Origin: GCA-002694895 sp964436345
GTDB lineage: Bacteria > Chloroflexota > Dehalococcoidia > Lucifugimonadales > GCA-002694895
Reading direction: 5' to 3'
Length of the DNA: 26,968 bases
Assembly: GCA_964436345.1 (NCBI GenBank)
Contig: CAYTCC010000010.1
Coordinates: 1-26,968 of the forward strand
Under the pieces are notes generated by a model. That model was not told the origin of the DNA, ran no database searches, and was given only the letters and a program-made list of their open reading frames with translations. The position numbers and the translations under genes were made by a program. Each line of letters begins with the position of its first letter. The first letter of the stretch is position 1. Shown here in pieces: positions 1-7,680 of this stretch.

Positions 1-85
1 GCAGAAGAACCAGCAGCTGAGGAAGCTAAAGCAGAAGAACCAGCAGCTGAGGAAGCTAAAGCAGAAGAACCAGCAGCTGAGGAAG
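1..85 (+). repeat. 30-bp direct tandem repeat within the rplJ tail
   Basis: Bases 1-30 and 31-60 are identical, and 61-85 match the first 25 bases of the unit. Each unit encodes ten residues (AEEPAAEEAK), so copy-number change keeps the reading frame. The window begins exactly at a unit boundary, so the true copy number is unknown. Confidence 0.95.
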
Positions 86-99
86 AAGAAAGCAAATAA
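1..99 (+). CDS. rplJ: Ribosomal protein L10, C-terminal tail (partial)
   Basis: Only the last 32 codons are present, in frame 1, ending in TAA at 97-99. They read as an Ala/Glu/Pro/Lys repeat: two copies of AEEPAAEEAK, then AEEPAAEEEESK. No domain is visible, so the identity comes from position. The gene lies 34 bases upstream of rplL on the same strand, and rplJ-rplL is one of the most conserved gene pairs in bacteria. L10 anchors L7/L12 dimers to the ribosomal stalk through its C-terminal helix, and some lineages add an acidic low-complexity tail after it. The tail is perfectly repeated at the DNA level, which suggests recent expansion. The identity is inference; another acidic-tailed protein cannot be excluded from 32 residues. 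Confidence 0.6.
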   Translation, partial: AEEPAAEEAKAEEPAAEEAKAEEPAAEEEESK

Positions 100-120
100 G
101 CTATTAATAAATATTTTTAT

Positions 121-126
121 GGAGGA
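121..126 (+). promoter_or_regulatory. Ribosome binding site of rplL
   Basis: GGAGGA lies seven bases before the ATG at 134. It is the strongest Shine-Dalgarno match in the window, fitting for L7/L12, which is made in several copies per ribosome. Confidence 0.85.
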
Positions 127-133
127 ATTTTAA

Positions 134-514
134 ATGGCTGATAAAAAAAACGATATATTAGAATCAATTAAAAAATTATCTGTTCTTGAACTTTCAGAGT
201 TAGTTAAAAGTTTAGAAGATGAATTTGGAGTTACTGCAATTGCTGCAGCTCCAGCTGCTGCGCCAACTGCGGCTGATGACGGACAAGCTGATGCTGAGTC
301 AGATGCAACAGTAAATGTAGTATTAAAAGAAGTTGGTGCTAATAAAATTAATGTAATTAAAGTGGTTAGACAATTAACAACATTAGGGCTGAAAGAAGCA
401 AAAGATTTAGTAGAAGCTGCTCCAAAACCAATTGTTGAAGGTGCTAATGCTGACGATGCAGCTAAGGCTAAGGAAGCTTTAGAAGCAGCTGGTGCGACTG
501 TAGAAGTAAGTTAA
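134..514 (+). CDS. rplL: 50S ribosomal protein L7/L12
   Basis: This is the stalk protein that recruits and activates translational GTPases (EF-Tu, EF-G, IF2). At 126 residues it is a normal length. The N-terminal dimerisation domain (about 1-32, with the LSVLELSELVKSLEDEFGV core) binds L10. An Ala/Asp/Glu-rich hinge follows (about 36-58). The C-terminal factor-binding domain (about 60-126) includes NVVLKEVGANKINVIKVVR, then GLKEAKDLVE and AKEALEAAGATVEV, all typical of the family. The ATG is supported by a strong Shine-Dalgarno site. It follows the presumed rplJ by 34 bases, as in the usual rplJL unit, and is closed by a hairpin at 542-581. Nothing is unusual; the call is secure. Confidence 0.98.
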   Translation: MADKKNDILESIKKLSVLELSELVKSLEDEFGVTAIAAAPAAAPTAADDGQADAESDATVNVVLKEVGANKINVIKVVRQLTTLGLKEAKDLVEAAPKPIVEGANADDAAKAKEALEAAGATVEVS

Positions 515-541
515 AAACGAACAAAAGTTTTTACTAAGATC

Positions 542-581
542 ATAATTATAGATAAAATAACTAAATTTTATCTATAATTAT
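542..581. terminator. Bidirectional AT-rich hairpin terminator
   Basis: A perfect 17-base inverted repeat (542-558 against 565-581) encloses a six-base loop, AACTAA. It sits between the convergent rplL and M20 peptidase genes. The stem has only one G-C pair and no clean U-run follows, but a 17-pair stem between two converging stop codons most plausibly ends transcription in both directions. Confidence 0.7.
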
Positions 582-594
582 TAAATTATTCTTT

Positions 595-1680
595 TTAGCA
601 ATTAGATAATATCAATTCCTGGCACAAATTAGATGAATCTACCAAATCAGGTATAGAAACAGTTTCATTTATTGTATGCATACCAGTCACACCCATACCG
701 ACTACAACAGATTTTATATTTTTTGTAATAAATACATTTCCATCTGTTCCTCCGCCTGAAGGTTTAAGATTTGGTTTAAGTCCTAATTGTTCTATGGCAT
801 TGGTGACTTTTTCCATTCATGGATCATTATCTTTAAGTTTATATTTTTCAAAAAGTAATTCAGTTTTTAAATTTATTTTGGAATCTGGGAATTCATCCTT
901 GATCTCACGAACAGCTATATTTAGAGTTTCTGATAAGTTATCTAGAGTTTCTAGGTTGCTAGTTCGAAATTCTCCTTGAACATACACATTTGCTGGGACT
1001 GCATTTCTTACAGAACCTCCTTCTATTTTACCTATATTAAATGTAGTTTCGTTATCTAATCTTCCTTGAGGTAATTTATTTATTAATTTACTTGCAATTA
1101 TAATTGCAGATAATCCTTTCTCTGGTTCAGCTCCTGCATGTGCTGCTCTTCCTATTATTTCAATATCAAAGCTTATATATGTAGGACTAGAACTTGTAAT
1201 AGTACTTGGAGGCCCTTCCCCGTCAAATATGATAGCATTAGACCCTTCAAATTTAGAGAAATCTAAATTTCTTGCCCCTTCTAATGCCAATTCCTCTTCT
1301 CTTGTAAAGATTAAAACTAAATTTTTAAATTCATAGTTGTCTTCATTTAAAGAATCTAAAGCTTCTAAAATACCAGTTAATCCCGCTTTACAATCCCCTC
1401 CTAAAATAGTGTCAGTTTTAGATTTTATAATATCTTTTTCAACAACAGGTATAATTCCTCGCCCAGGTTCTACAGTATCCATATGAGCTGATAATATTAG
1501 ATTATTATTATTAGATTTTGTTTTTGCTATCAAATTACCATAATCATCTTTTAATAATATAAAACCAAATTTTGTTAATTTTGTCTCAATATATTTAGAT
1601 ACTTCTTCTTCTTCTCCCGAAGGGCTGTCAATAGAAACCAATTCACAGAATGTATTGGTTAATCTTTCTCTGTTAATCAT
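595..1680 (-). pseudogene. M20-family (PepT/YqjE-like) peptidase, interrupted by one in-frame TGA
   Basis: This is a zinc aminopeptidase of family M20, probably a tripeptidase-type enzyme. The reading frame is intact over about 361 codons except for a TGA at 817-819 (codon 288). Reading through it gives a full-length family member. The metal and catalytic residues are visible: H66 and D68 in LSAHMDTV, bridging D96 in GGDCKAG, the E129/E130 pair, D153 in IIFDGEG, and after the stop SGGGTDGNVF and the last ligand, H335 in GMHTINE. Stopping at the TGA would lose that His, so the 287-residue product should be inactive. The start at 1680 is chosen over an upstream ATG at 1731 because AAAAGGA lies six bases before it. 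It is either a young pseudogene or a sequencing/strain variant. TTA (Leu) to TGA is one base change and fits related sequences, which carry an aliphatic residue after the Asp-Pro. Confidence 0.85.
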
Positions 1681-1686
1681 GTAAAA

Positions 1687-1693
1687 TCCTTTT
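1687..1693 (-). promoter_or_regulatory. Ribosome binding site of the M20 peptidase gene
   Basis: On the minus strand AAAAGGA lies six bases before the ATG at 1680. It places the start at the second in-frame ATG and leaves 63 bases shared with the divergent panE-like gene. Confidence 0.7.
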
Positions 1694-1743
1694 ATAACTG
1701 AAAAAATTATATTATATAAACAGATTATCAAATATTTTTTATT

Positions 1744-2679
1744 ATGAATATATTAATATATGGCACAGGAGCAGTAGGAACATTTTTAAGTACCTTAATG
1801 TATGAAAAAAATAACAATTGTATTTTATTCTCAAGAGGTAGTAAATTTGAACTATTTAGAAATTCTGGGATAACTTTATCAACTAATCTTAAAGAACATG
1901 AAACAGTTTATCCTGCTTTGTTTGATACAACAAAGACGATAAAATCAAGTGATCTTCCTTTTATTCCAGATTTAATTATTTATTGTGTAAAAAGTTATCA
2001 TAATGATGATTCAATCAATATACTGAAAAAGATATTTCAAAATACTGAAACTTATATATTAACTTTACAAAATGGTTTTCAATCTACGGTTAAATTATCT
2101 AATTTTTTTGGTGATAGAATACTTACTGGTGCTGCTTATATAGATTCTGTTTTAGATGAAAATGGAAAAGTGTTTGAGACTGGAGGAGATCCTAAAATTG
2201 TAATAGGTTCTTTGTATGATAATGGCAAATCACTTATGCAAGATTTTAAAGATTTATTTAATACTAAAGAATTAAATATTGAAATTTCAAATGATATCAA
2301 ATCTGTTATATGGAGAAAACTTATGTATATTTGTGCTTTAAGTGGAATTATGTGTTTGTACAGACAACCATTAGCTAATATTCTTTTTGATAAAAAGGGT
2401 AGAGATATATTAATGGAAATAATTACTGAAACATATAATGTGGCAAATGCAGATAATGCAGCTATTTCAAAAGAAGAAATACAGAATGTTTTTTATGAAC
2501 TTGATACAAACAGAGAAAATTCTATTTCTTCTATGTATGAAGATTTGAAAAAAACTAATTCAATAGAAGTTGATGCTTTAAATACATATGTTTCTAATAA
2601 AGCGAAGAAATTTCAAATCAATACACCAATGAATGATTTAATTAGCACAATATTAGAAACATATATGCTTTATAGATAG
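1744..2679 (+). CDS. panE: Ketopantoate reductase family protein (PanE/ApbA-like)
   Basis: This is an NADP-dependent reductase. The best-known member reduces 2-dehydropantoate to pantoate in pantothenate and CoA synthesis. The protein is 311 residues, the usual length. The N-terminal Rossmann fold begins MNILIYGTGAVGTFL, with GxGxxG at residues 7-12, and YCVKSYHNDD follows at about 80, where the family has its conserved Lys (VKsyd). LQNGF at about 115-119 is another family signature. The C-terminal helical domain carries IWRKLMYICALSGIMCLYR, matching the family's WxKxxxNxxxN region but without the usual Asn residues, so substrate could differ from ketopantoate. It is divergent from the broken peptidase and converges on sodN with a 15-base gap. 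The fold is secure; the exact substrate is not. Confidence 0.8.
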   Translation: MNILIYGTGAVGTFLSTLMYEKNNNCILFSRGSKFELFRNSGITLSTNLKEHETVYPALFDTTKTIKSSDLPFIPDLIIYCVKSYHNDDSINILKKIFQNTETYILTLQNGFQSTVKLSNFFGDRILTGAAYIDSVLDENGKVFETGGDPKIVIGSLYDNGKSLMQDFKDLFNTKELNIEISNDIKSVIWRKLMYICALSGIMCLYRQPLANILFDKKGRDILMEIITETYNVANADNAAISKEEIQNVFYELDTNRENSISSMYEDLKKTNSIEVDALNTYVSNKAKKFQINTPMNDLISTILETYMLYR

Positions 2680-2694
2680 TATATTAAGTATTAA

Positions 2695-3159
2695 TTAACT
2701 TCCAAACCTTACCTCGGCGTTCGGGTCTGAATATGATACCCCTTTTGTTTCCCAGAATATTGTAGCTATTTTATCTACGCTATTAACTAATTCTGTAGCA
2801 GACTCAGAAGACACTGTTTGTTTGCATGTTGATGCTAATTTTGCAGCATTCCAGAATACTTCATGTAGATCAGAATATTTTTCTAAATGTTCTGGTTTGA
2901 AGTAATCATGCCAAAGTATATCAAGCTCATTTCTGACTATTTCTGCGTGATCTTCCTTTACACGTATTAATCTGGCTATTCCGTTTGGTTGTTCAACTTT
3001 TGATACTCCGCCACTAAGATCAAGAGCTTCCAATCTAACAGCCATTTTCAGAACAGTCTGAGCAGCTATTTTTGCAGCTATTGGATCGTATATACCACAA
3101 GGAATATCACAGTGAGCGTAAATATCTACAGGTTTTAAGATACTTTTAAGAAATTTCAT
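2695..3159 (-). CDS. sodN: Nickel superoxide dismutase precursor
   Basis: This enzyme dismutates superoxide using nickel bound by the N-terminal hook. The 154-residue precursor has a 15-residue propeptide followed by HCDIPCGIYDP (residues 16-26). Cleavage after Ala15 would expose His1, Cys2 and Cys6, the nickel ligands. The rest matches the four-helix NiSOD body: DILWHDYFKPEHLEKYSDLHE (about 100-120) and DKIATIFWETKG near the C terminus. The mature chain, about 139 residues, is longer than the 117-residue Streptomyces enzyme because of an insert around residues 45-75 and a short tail. GGAG at 3167-3170 (minus strand) supports the ATG. It is divergent from its likely maturation protease across 49 bases. 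I found no TTGCAA-type Nur operator in that gap. The call is very secure. Confidence 0.97.
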   Translation of the reverse strand: MKFLKSILKPVDIYAHCDIPCGIYDPIAAKIAAQTVLKMAVRLEALDLSGGVSKVEQPNGIARLIRVKEDHAEIVRNELDILWHDYFKPEHLEKYSDLHEVFWNAAKLASTCKQTVSSESATELVNSVDKIATIFWETKGVSYSDPNAEVRFGS

Positions 3160-3208
3160 TCAAATTCTCCGTTTAAAAAATATTTAATGATTTATATTAT
3201 ATATTATC

Positions 3209-3613
3209 GTGTTTAATTTTTTGAATTGTAAAGTAAATCAAAAAAGTATGGAACCTGTATTACTTGACGGGCAATATGTTTTGGTGATGAAAATTAAAGA
3301 ATATAAAAGAAATGATATTATTGCATTTCATGATAAATCATCCAATATCATTAATGTTAAATATGTGCTTGGATTACCAGGTGATAGATTGGGTAAATCA
3401 GGCTTGAAATTTTACAATTTAAGTATAAAATCTGATAATTATTCTCAGGATGATAGCGTTTATGAAAAAGTGTTTGTATTAAATACTAACGAAAGTTTTG
3501 TACTAGGATATAATGAACATTACAGTACTGATAGTAGGCATTTTGGAGCTATTACCAATGATAATATTTTAGGAAAAGTAGTTTTAAGATATTATCCTTT
3601 TAAAATATTTTAA
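3209..3613 (+). CDS. sodX: Nickel-type SOD maturation protease (S26 signal-peptidase family)
   Basis: This is a serine/lysine protease expected to remove the NiSOD propeptide so that the nickel hook is freed. It has the S26 signature: KSMEPVLLDGQYVLV with catalytic Ser13, then NVKYVLGLPGDRLG with catalytic Lys51, and STDSRHFGAITNDNILGKV near the C terminus. It has no N-terminal membrane anchor and is only 134 residues, which separates it from export signal peptidases (LepB) and matches the small soluble NiSOD-processing family. The gene is divergent from sodN, the standard arrangement. The start is a GTG at 3209 with no clear Shine-Dalgarno; it lies close before the catalytic Ser, so no later start is possible without damage. 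gatB follows after eight bases, so this gene probably leads an operon of housekeeping genes. Confidence 0.92.
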   Translation: MFNFLNCKVNQKSMEPVLLDGQYVLVMKIKEYKRNDIIAFHDKSSNIINVKYVLGLPGDRLGKSGLKFYNLSIKSDNYSQDDSVYEKVFVLNTNESFVLGYNEHYSTDSRHFGAITNDNILGKVVLRYYPFKIF

Positions 3614-3621
3614 AAATTAAT

Positions 3622-5100
3622 ATGGTAGATTTAAATACTAAATATGAACCAGTTATTGGACTTGAAGTTCATGTTCAATTAGATACATTGAGTAAAATGT
3701 TCTGTAATTGCTCCGTCGCACCATTTGAAAGCGAACCAAATACTTTTGTATGTAATGTATGTATGGGATATCCGGGCACTTTACCTTTAATTAATGAAAC
3801 AGCTATGAAAATGGTTATCAAATCAGGATTAGCTATAGGTGGAAAAATAAATCAAAAAACAAGATTTGATAGAAAAAACTATCATTATCCTGATTTGATG
3901 AAAGGTTATCAAATTTCTCAACTTAATTATCCGATTGTAATTGGAGGAGAAGTGGAAATCCCTTCCAAACCTGTAAAGAAAATATTATTAAATCGTATAC
4001 ACTTAGAAGAAGATACTGCTAAACTAACTCATGTTACTGGTTCAGATAAACCATCTTCACTAATAGATGTTAATAGATCTGGGACTCCATTGATGGAAGT
4101 TGTTACAGAGCCAGTTATTTCTAACGCACAGGAAGCTAGAAGTTATTTATTAGAACTACATTCTATCTTTACTGAAATTGGTGTTACAAAAGGTAATTTA
4201 GAGCAAGGGCATTTTAGATGCGATGCTAATGTTAGTTTGAAAATAAAGAATTCGGATAAACTTGGCGAAAAAGTTGAAGTAAAGAATATGAATAGTTTCA
4301 GATCAGTTTTTAGAGCTATTAATTTTGAAATTGAAAGACAGACAGATGTTTTGACTTCTGGAGACAGAATTGTTCAAGAAACAAGAGGATGGAATGAATC
4401 TAAAGGTACTACATTTTCACAGAGATCAAAAGAATCAGCCCATGATTATAGATATTTTCCTGATCCGGATTTACCAAATATATATATAAATGATGAATTG
4501 TTAAATGAAATAAAATTATCCTTACCTGAATTAAGAAACGATAGAATTCAATACATTAAGACAAACTATGATTTAAATGATCAGTCTATAAATATACTTT
4601 GTTCAAATTTTGATTTATATAATTTTTTCATGAATATTAGCCAAATAAATATAAATGAAAAATTTAATATACATAACCAGGATTTGTCTAATTGGATAAC
4701 AGAAGAAATGATTAAAGTTATTGATTCAAAAGAGATTTCTTATAATAAAATTAATGATTATTTAAATCCGAGATATTTACTTAGATTAATAAATATGACT
4801 AATGAAGGTAAAGTTAACAGAAATGGAAGTAGAGAAATATTAGCTTCTTTATGTGAATCGAAACTTTCTCCTGAAAAATTATTAGAATCAATGGGATTAA
4901 CTAAAATTTCTGACTCTCAGGAATTAGATAAGATGTGTGAAAAAGTAATAATTGAAAACCAAAGTGCAGTTGATGATTACAAATCAGGTAAAGAAACTGC
5001 AATCAGATTTTTAGTAGGGCAGGTTATGAAAACCAGTAAGGGCAAAGCGGACCCAATTCAGTCAGAATCAACATTAATAAAGATTCTTAATATAAAATAA
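3622..5100 (+). CDS. gatB: Asp-tRNA(Asn)/Glu-tRNA(Gln) amidotransferase subunit B
   Basis: GatB is the tRNA-binding kinase/transferase subunit of GatCAB, which converts Glu-tRNA(Gln) and/or Asp-tRNA(Asn) to the amidated forms. At 492 residues it is slightly above the usual 475-480. The N terminus carries YEPVIGLEVHVQLDT, the zinc cysteines C28, C30, C44 and C47, and the hallmark MGYPGTLPLIN. YHYPDLMKGYQISQ, HLEEDTAKL, SLIDVNRSGTPLMEVVTEP and EVKNMNSFR follow in the expected order. The C-terminal YqeY-like tail ends in VGQVMKTSKGKADP. gatA and gatC are not in this window, so the complex is encoded at dispersed sites. yvcK follows after seven bases, suggesting one transcript from the SOD protease through secG. 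The call is secure. Confidence 0.98.
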   Translation: MVDLNTKYEPVIGLEVHVQLDTLSKMFCNCSVAPFESEPNTFVCNVCMGYPGTLPLINETAMKMVIKSGLAIGGKINQKTRFDRKNYHYPDLMKGYQISQLNYPIVIGGEVEIPSKPVKKILLNRIHLEEDTAKLTHVTGSDKPSSLIDVNRSGTPLMEVVTEPVISNAQEARSYLLELHSIFTEIGVTKGNLEQGHFRCDANVSLKIKNSDKLGEKVEVKNMNSFRSVFRAINFEIERQTDVLTSGDRIVQETRGWNESKGTTFSQRSKESAHDYRYFPDPDLPNIYINDELLNEIKLSLPELRNDRIQYIKTNYDLNDQSINILCSNFDLYNFFMNISQININEKFNIHNQDLSNWITEEMIKVIDSKEISYNKINDYLNPRYLLRLINMTNEGKVNRNGSREILASLCESKLSPEKLLESMGLTKISDSQELDKMCEKVIIENQSAVDDYKSGKETAIRFLVGQVMKTSKGKADPIQSESTLIKILNIK

Positions 5101-5107
5101 ATATCAT

Positions 5108-6064
5108 ATGAATAATATTCTGAAATCTGTCAATATTTGTACCATAGGTGGAGGTACTGGTTCCTCTGTTTTGTTAAGAGGGTTAAAAAATTGTACTGAT
5201 TTTTTAACAGCAATTGTAACTGTTTCAGATGATGGAGGAAGTTCAGGTATATTAAGGAAAGAATTGGGAGTTTTACCTCCTGGGGATTTTAGGAATTGTG
5301 TAGCGGCTTTAAGTGATTCTGAAAATATTATAAAAGAATTATTTGATTATAGATTTGATCAAGGCGAAGGACTAAAAGGACATAGTTTAGGCAATTTATT
5401 AATTGCCGCAATGTCAGATATTACAGGTAATTTTGAAGACGGTCTTAATCAATCTGCAAAAATATTAGGAGCACAAGGCGTAGTATTACCTTCTTCATTG
5501 GATGATATAGTTTTACAGGCAAAATTAACTGATGGATCGTTAGTTAATGGAGAATCATTAATTCCATTAATAAAAGGTAAAATATCTTCTGTGAATTTAA
5601 ATCCTGAATCCGCAAAGGGAGCACGTAGCGCTATAAATGCTTTAAAAAAAGCGGAGCTTATTATTGTTGGGCCAGGAAGTTTATATACAAGTCTGATACC
5701 ACCTTTGTTAGTCAAAGATTTATTAAATACAATAAAACAATCTTCCGCGTTAAAAATATATATATGTAATGTCGCTACGCAAAAAGGCGAAACTGATGGA
5801 TTTAGTGTATATGATCATATAGTTGCAATAGAAAAACATACATATAAAGATATATTTGATTATATTGTCGCTGATGAAAATGATAATTTTTCTATTACTT
5901 CACATGATGAGAGTCCAATTAGAATTAGTCAAAATGATCAAGATAATCCTAAAGTATTACAATTTGATATTAAATCTACAGAACATTCTTTAAGGCATGA
6001 CTCAAAGAAGTTGTCTAATTGTATAAAAAAGATATACAATTTATGGATTAATTCTAGTAACTAA
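5108..6064 (+). CDS. yvcK: YvcK/CofD-family gluconeogenesis factor
   Basis: YvcK proteins bind UDP-sugars, are needed for growth on gluconeogenic carbon and affect cell shape and wall synthesis in Firmicutes and Actinobacteria. They share a fold with CofD (2-phospholactate transferase). The 318-residue protein has the nucleotide-binding start ICTIGGGTGSSVLLRGLK (G14-G18), then TVSDDGGSSGILRKELGVLPPGDFRNCVAAL, KGHSLGNLLIAAM and VGPGSLYTSLIPPLLV, all family signatures. In Firmicutes it usually sits between rapZ and whiA, but neither is here. The neighbours gatB and secG give no functional hint, and co-transcription seems likely from the short gaps of 7 and 16 bases. F420-type CofD activity is unlikely because the long DDGGSSG/PPGD pattern is that of YvcK. 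Confidence 0.92.
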   Translation: MNNILKSVNICTIGGGTGSSVLLRGLKNCTDFLTAIVTVSDDGGSSGILRKELGVLPPGDFRNCVAALSDSENIIKELFDYRFDQGEGLKGHSLGNLLIAAMSDITGNFEDGLNQSAKILGAQGVVLPSSLDDIVLQAKLTDGSLVNGESLIPLIKGKISSVNLNPESAKGARSAINALKKAELIIVGPGSLYTSLIPPLLVKDLLNTIKQSSALKIYICNVATQKGETDGFSVYDHIVAIEKHTYKDIFDYIVADENDNFSITSHDESPIRISQNDQDNPKVLQFDIKSTEHSLRHDSKKLSNCIKKIYNLWINSSN

Positions 6065-6068
6065 TTAT

Positions 6069-6073
6069 AAAGG
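6069..6073 (+). promoter_or_regulatory. Ribosome binding site of secG
   Basis: AAAGG lies seven bases before the TTG at 6081 and supports that unusual start. There is no in-frame ATG nearby that would keep the first membrane segment whole. Confidence 0.6.
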
Positions 6074-6080
6074 TTAAATT

Positions 6081-6296
6081 TTGGATAGAATATTTTTAAT
6101 ATTACAGTTGATTACAGCGATTTTTTTGATTGTGATAATACTGATTCAAGTAAGAGGGCAAAGTGTAAACATATTTGGTGGTGGTGGAGATAATTTTCGA
6201 ACAAGAAGAGGTTTTGAAAAAATTCTATTTCAATTAACTATAATAGTTTCAGTAATTTTTGTTTCATTGGGGTTAATTAACGCTGCACTAACGTAA
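6081..6296 (+). CDS. secG: Preprotein translocase subunit SecG
   Basis: SecG is the small accessory subunit of the SecYEG channel in the cytoplasmic membrane. The 71-residue protein has two hydrophobic segments (about 3-23 and 48-69) separated by the family loop, here QVRGQSVNIFGGGGDNFRTR. The Gly-rich part followed by the basic RTRRG is the hallmark of SecG. It starts with TTG at 6081 after AAAGG. It is the last gene of the plus-strand run from the SOD protease and converges on cysS with only four bases between the stop codons. No hairpin fits there, so any termination signal must lie within cysS. Confidence 0.93.
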   Translation: MDRIFLILQLITAIFLIVIILIQVRGQSVNIFGGGGDNFRTRRGFEKILFQLTIIVSVIFVSLGLINAALT

Positions 6297-6300
6297 TTTG

Positions 6301-7680
6301 TTATTGCATAGTCCATTCTGTCCCATCTTTGGAATCAAGTAAACTGACTCCTTTAGATAGCAATTCTTTTCTTATAGCATCTGCTTTAGAGAAATTTTTA
6401 GATTTTCTATATTGATTTCTTAATTCAATTTGAGATTTTATCCACTGTTCATCAACTTTATCAAAATTAGCTTTTTTTTCATTTATTTGATCCTCATTTA
6501 TATTTATGCCTAATATATCTAAAAGGTTGTTTAAATCTTCTTGTGCATTTTTAATGTTTATGTTTTGTGTATTTGCCTGATTAATAGCTTTTGATAATTC
6601 AAATATTGTACCAAGAGCCATTGATGTATTAAGATCGTTTTGCATAGCATCATGAAAATTATTAATAAATGTAGAAGTATTTAATTGATCAGCATTTTCA
6701 GATGATTTCAATTGCGTAGTGTTTTTTAATCTAATAATTGCTCTTTCATGCGCAGCAATCAAGTCGGGATTGTATTCTAAAGGATTTTTATAATTACCAC
6801 TTATAAAAAACATTCTTATTGATGCTGCTGAAAATTGATTTAATAAATGATCTACTGTAATTATATTTCCTAATGATTTACTCATTTTTTCAGATTTTAG
6901 ATTTATTAATCCGTTATGCATCCAAATATTAGAAAATGGAGGATTATTTGTGAATGCTTCAGATTGTGCAATTTCATTTTCGTGATGAGGAAATATTAAA
7001 TCCCTTCCACCCCCATGAATATCAATGTTTTGACCCAAATATTTCATAGACATAGCAGAGCATTCAATGTGCCATCCAGGCCTACCTTCTCCCCAAGGGC
7101 TTTCCCAACCTGGTTCACTGCCTGTTTTAGTTTTCCATAATGCAAAATCCATAGGATTTTCTTTTCGTTCATCAATTTCAATTCTAGCCCCAGCTAGCAT
7201 TTCATCAAAGTTTCTTTTACTTAATTTTCCATATGTTTCAAATTTTTCAACTCTGAAGAAACAATCTCCATCAATCTCATAGGCCATGCCTTTTGATATC
7301 AGTGTTTGAATCATATTTATCATTTCTTTAATTTCTTCAGTGGCTTTTGGGGAATAATCTGGTTCTAGCACATTTAGTTTGCTAAGAGCAGATAAATGTT
7401 TGTTTATAAATTTTGTAGATATTGTTTTAATATCAGTATTATTTTCTTCAGCAGCTTTGATTAATTTATCATCTATATCTGTAAAATTTTGAACATATGT
7501 AACATTTTGCTTATTTGCTAATAAATATTTTCTTAATGTGTCAAATATAACTGCGGACATGGCATGCCCTATGTGTGATTCGGAATAAGGAGTAATTCCG
7601 CAAACATAAATTTTAATTTTCTGATTTTCAGCTAAATTGACATTTTTTCTTTTATTATCTAACGTATCAAATAGATTCAT
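6301..7680 (-). CDS. cysS: Cysteinyl-tRNA synthetase
   Basis: This class I aminoacyl-tRNA synthetase charges tRNA(Cys). Zinc ligands that select cysteine are visible as C27 (YVCGITPYSESHIGH), C207 (WHIECSAM) and H232-E236 (FPHHENE). The ATP-binding motifs are HIGH at residues 36-39 and KMSKS at 265-269. The YVQNFTDIDDKLI and DIHGGGRDLIFPHHENE blocks are typical. At 459 residues it is a normal length. The C-terminal DALR and anticodon-binding region is divergent but collinear. The ATG at 7680 overlaps the TGA stop of ispF (ATGA), so translation is probably coupled. The ispD-ispF-cysS order is common in several bacterial phyla. The call is secure. Confidence 0.98.
   Translation of the reverse strand: MNLFDTLDNKRKNVNLAENQKIKIYVCGITPYSESHIGHAMSAVIFDTLRKYLLANKQNVTYVQNFTDIDDKLIKAAEENNTDIKTISTKFINKHLSALSKLNVLEPDYSPKATEEIKEMINMIQTLISKGMAYEIDGDCFFRVEKFETYGKLSKRNFDEMLAGARIEIDERKENPMDFALWKTKTGSEPGWESPWGEGRPGWHIECSAMSMKYLGQNIDIHGGGRDLIFPHHENEIAQSEAFTNNPPFSNIWMHNGLINLKSEKMSKSLGNIITVDHLLNQFSAASIRMFFISGNYKNPLEYNPDLIAAHERAIIRLKNTTQLKSSENADQLNTSTFINNFHDAMQNDLNTSMALGTIFELSKAINQANTQNINIKNAQEDLNNLLDILGININEDQINEKKANFDKVDEQWIKSQIELRNQYRKSKNFSKADAIRKELLSKGVSLLDSKDGTEWTMQ

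Noticed and set aside
1..85. The 30-base repeats as a CRISPR array
   Set aside because: The units are directly adjacent with no spacers and encode an in-frame Glu/Ala-rich protein tail.
817..819. The in-frame TGA as UGA-Trp recoding or selenocysteine
   Set aside because: TGA is a true stop at ispF, sufB, the polyprenyl synthase and nuoJ, each in an ATGA overlap. The codon position is not catalytic in M20 peptidases, and no strong hairpin like a SECIS element was seen just after it.
3160..3208. A Nur-type operator controlling sodN
   Set aside because: The 49-base divergent gap has no TTGCAA-N5-TTGCAA pattern, only AT-rich sequence with several chance -10-like strings.
7067..7282. Short plus-strand open frame inside cysS
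   Set aside because: It is a shadow of the well-supported cysS gene and has no independent evidence.
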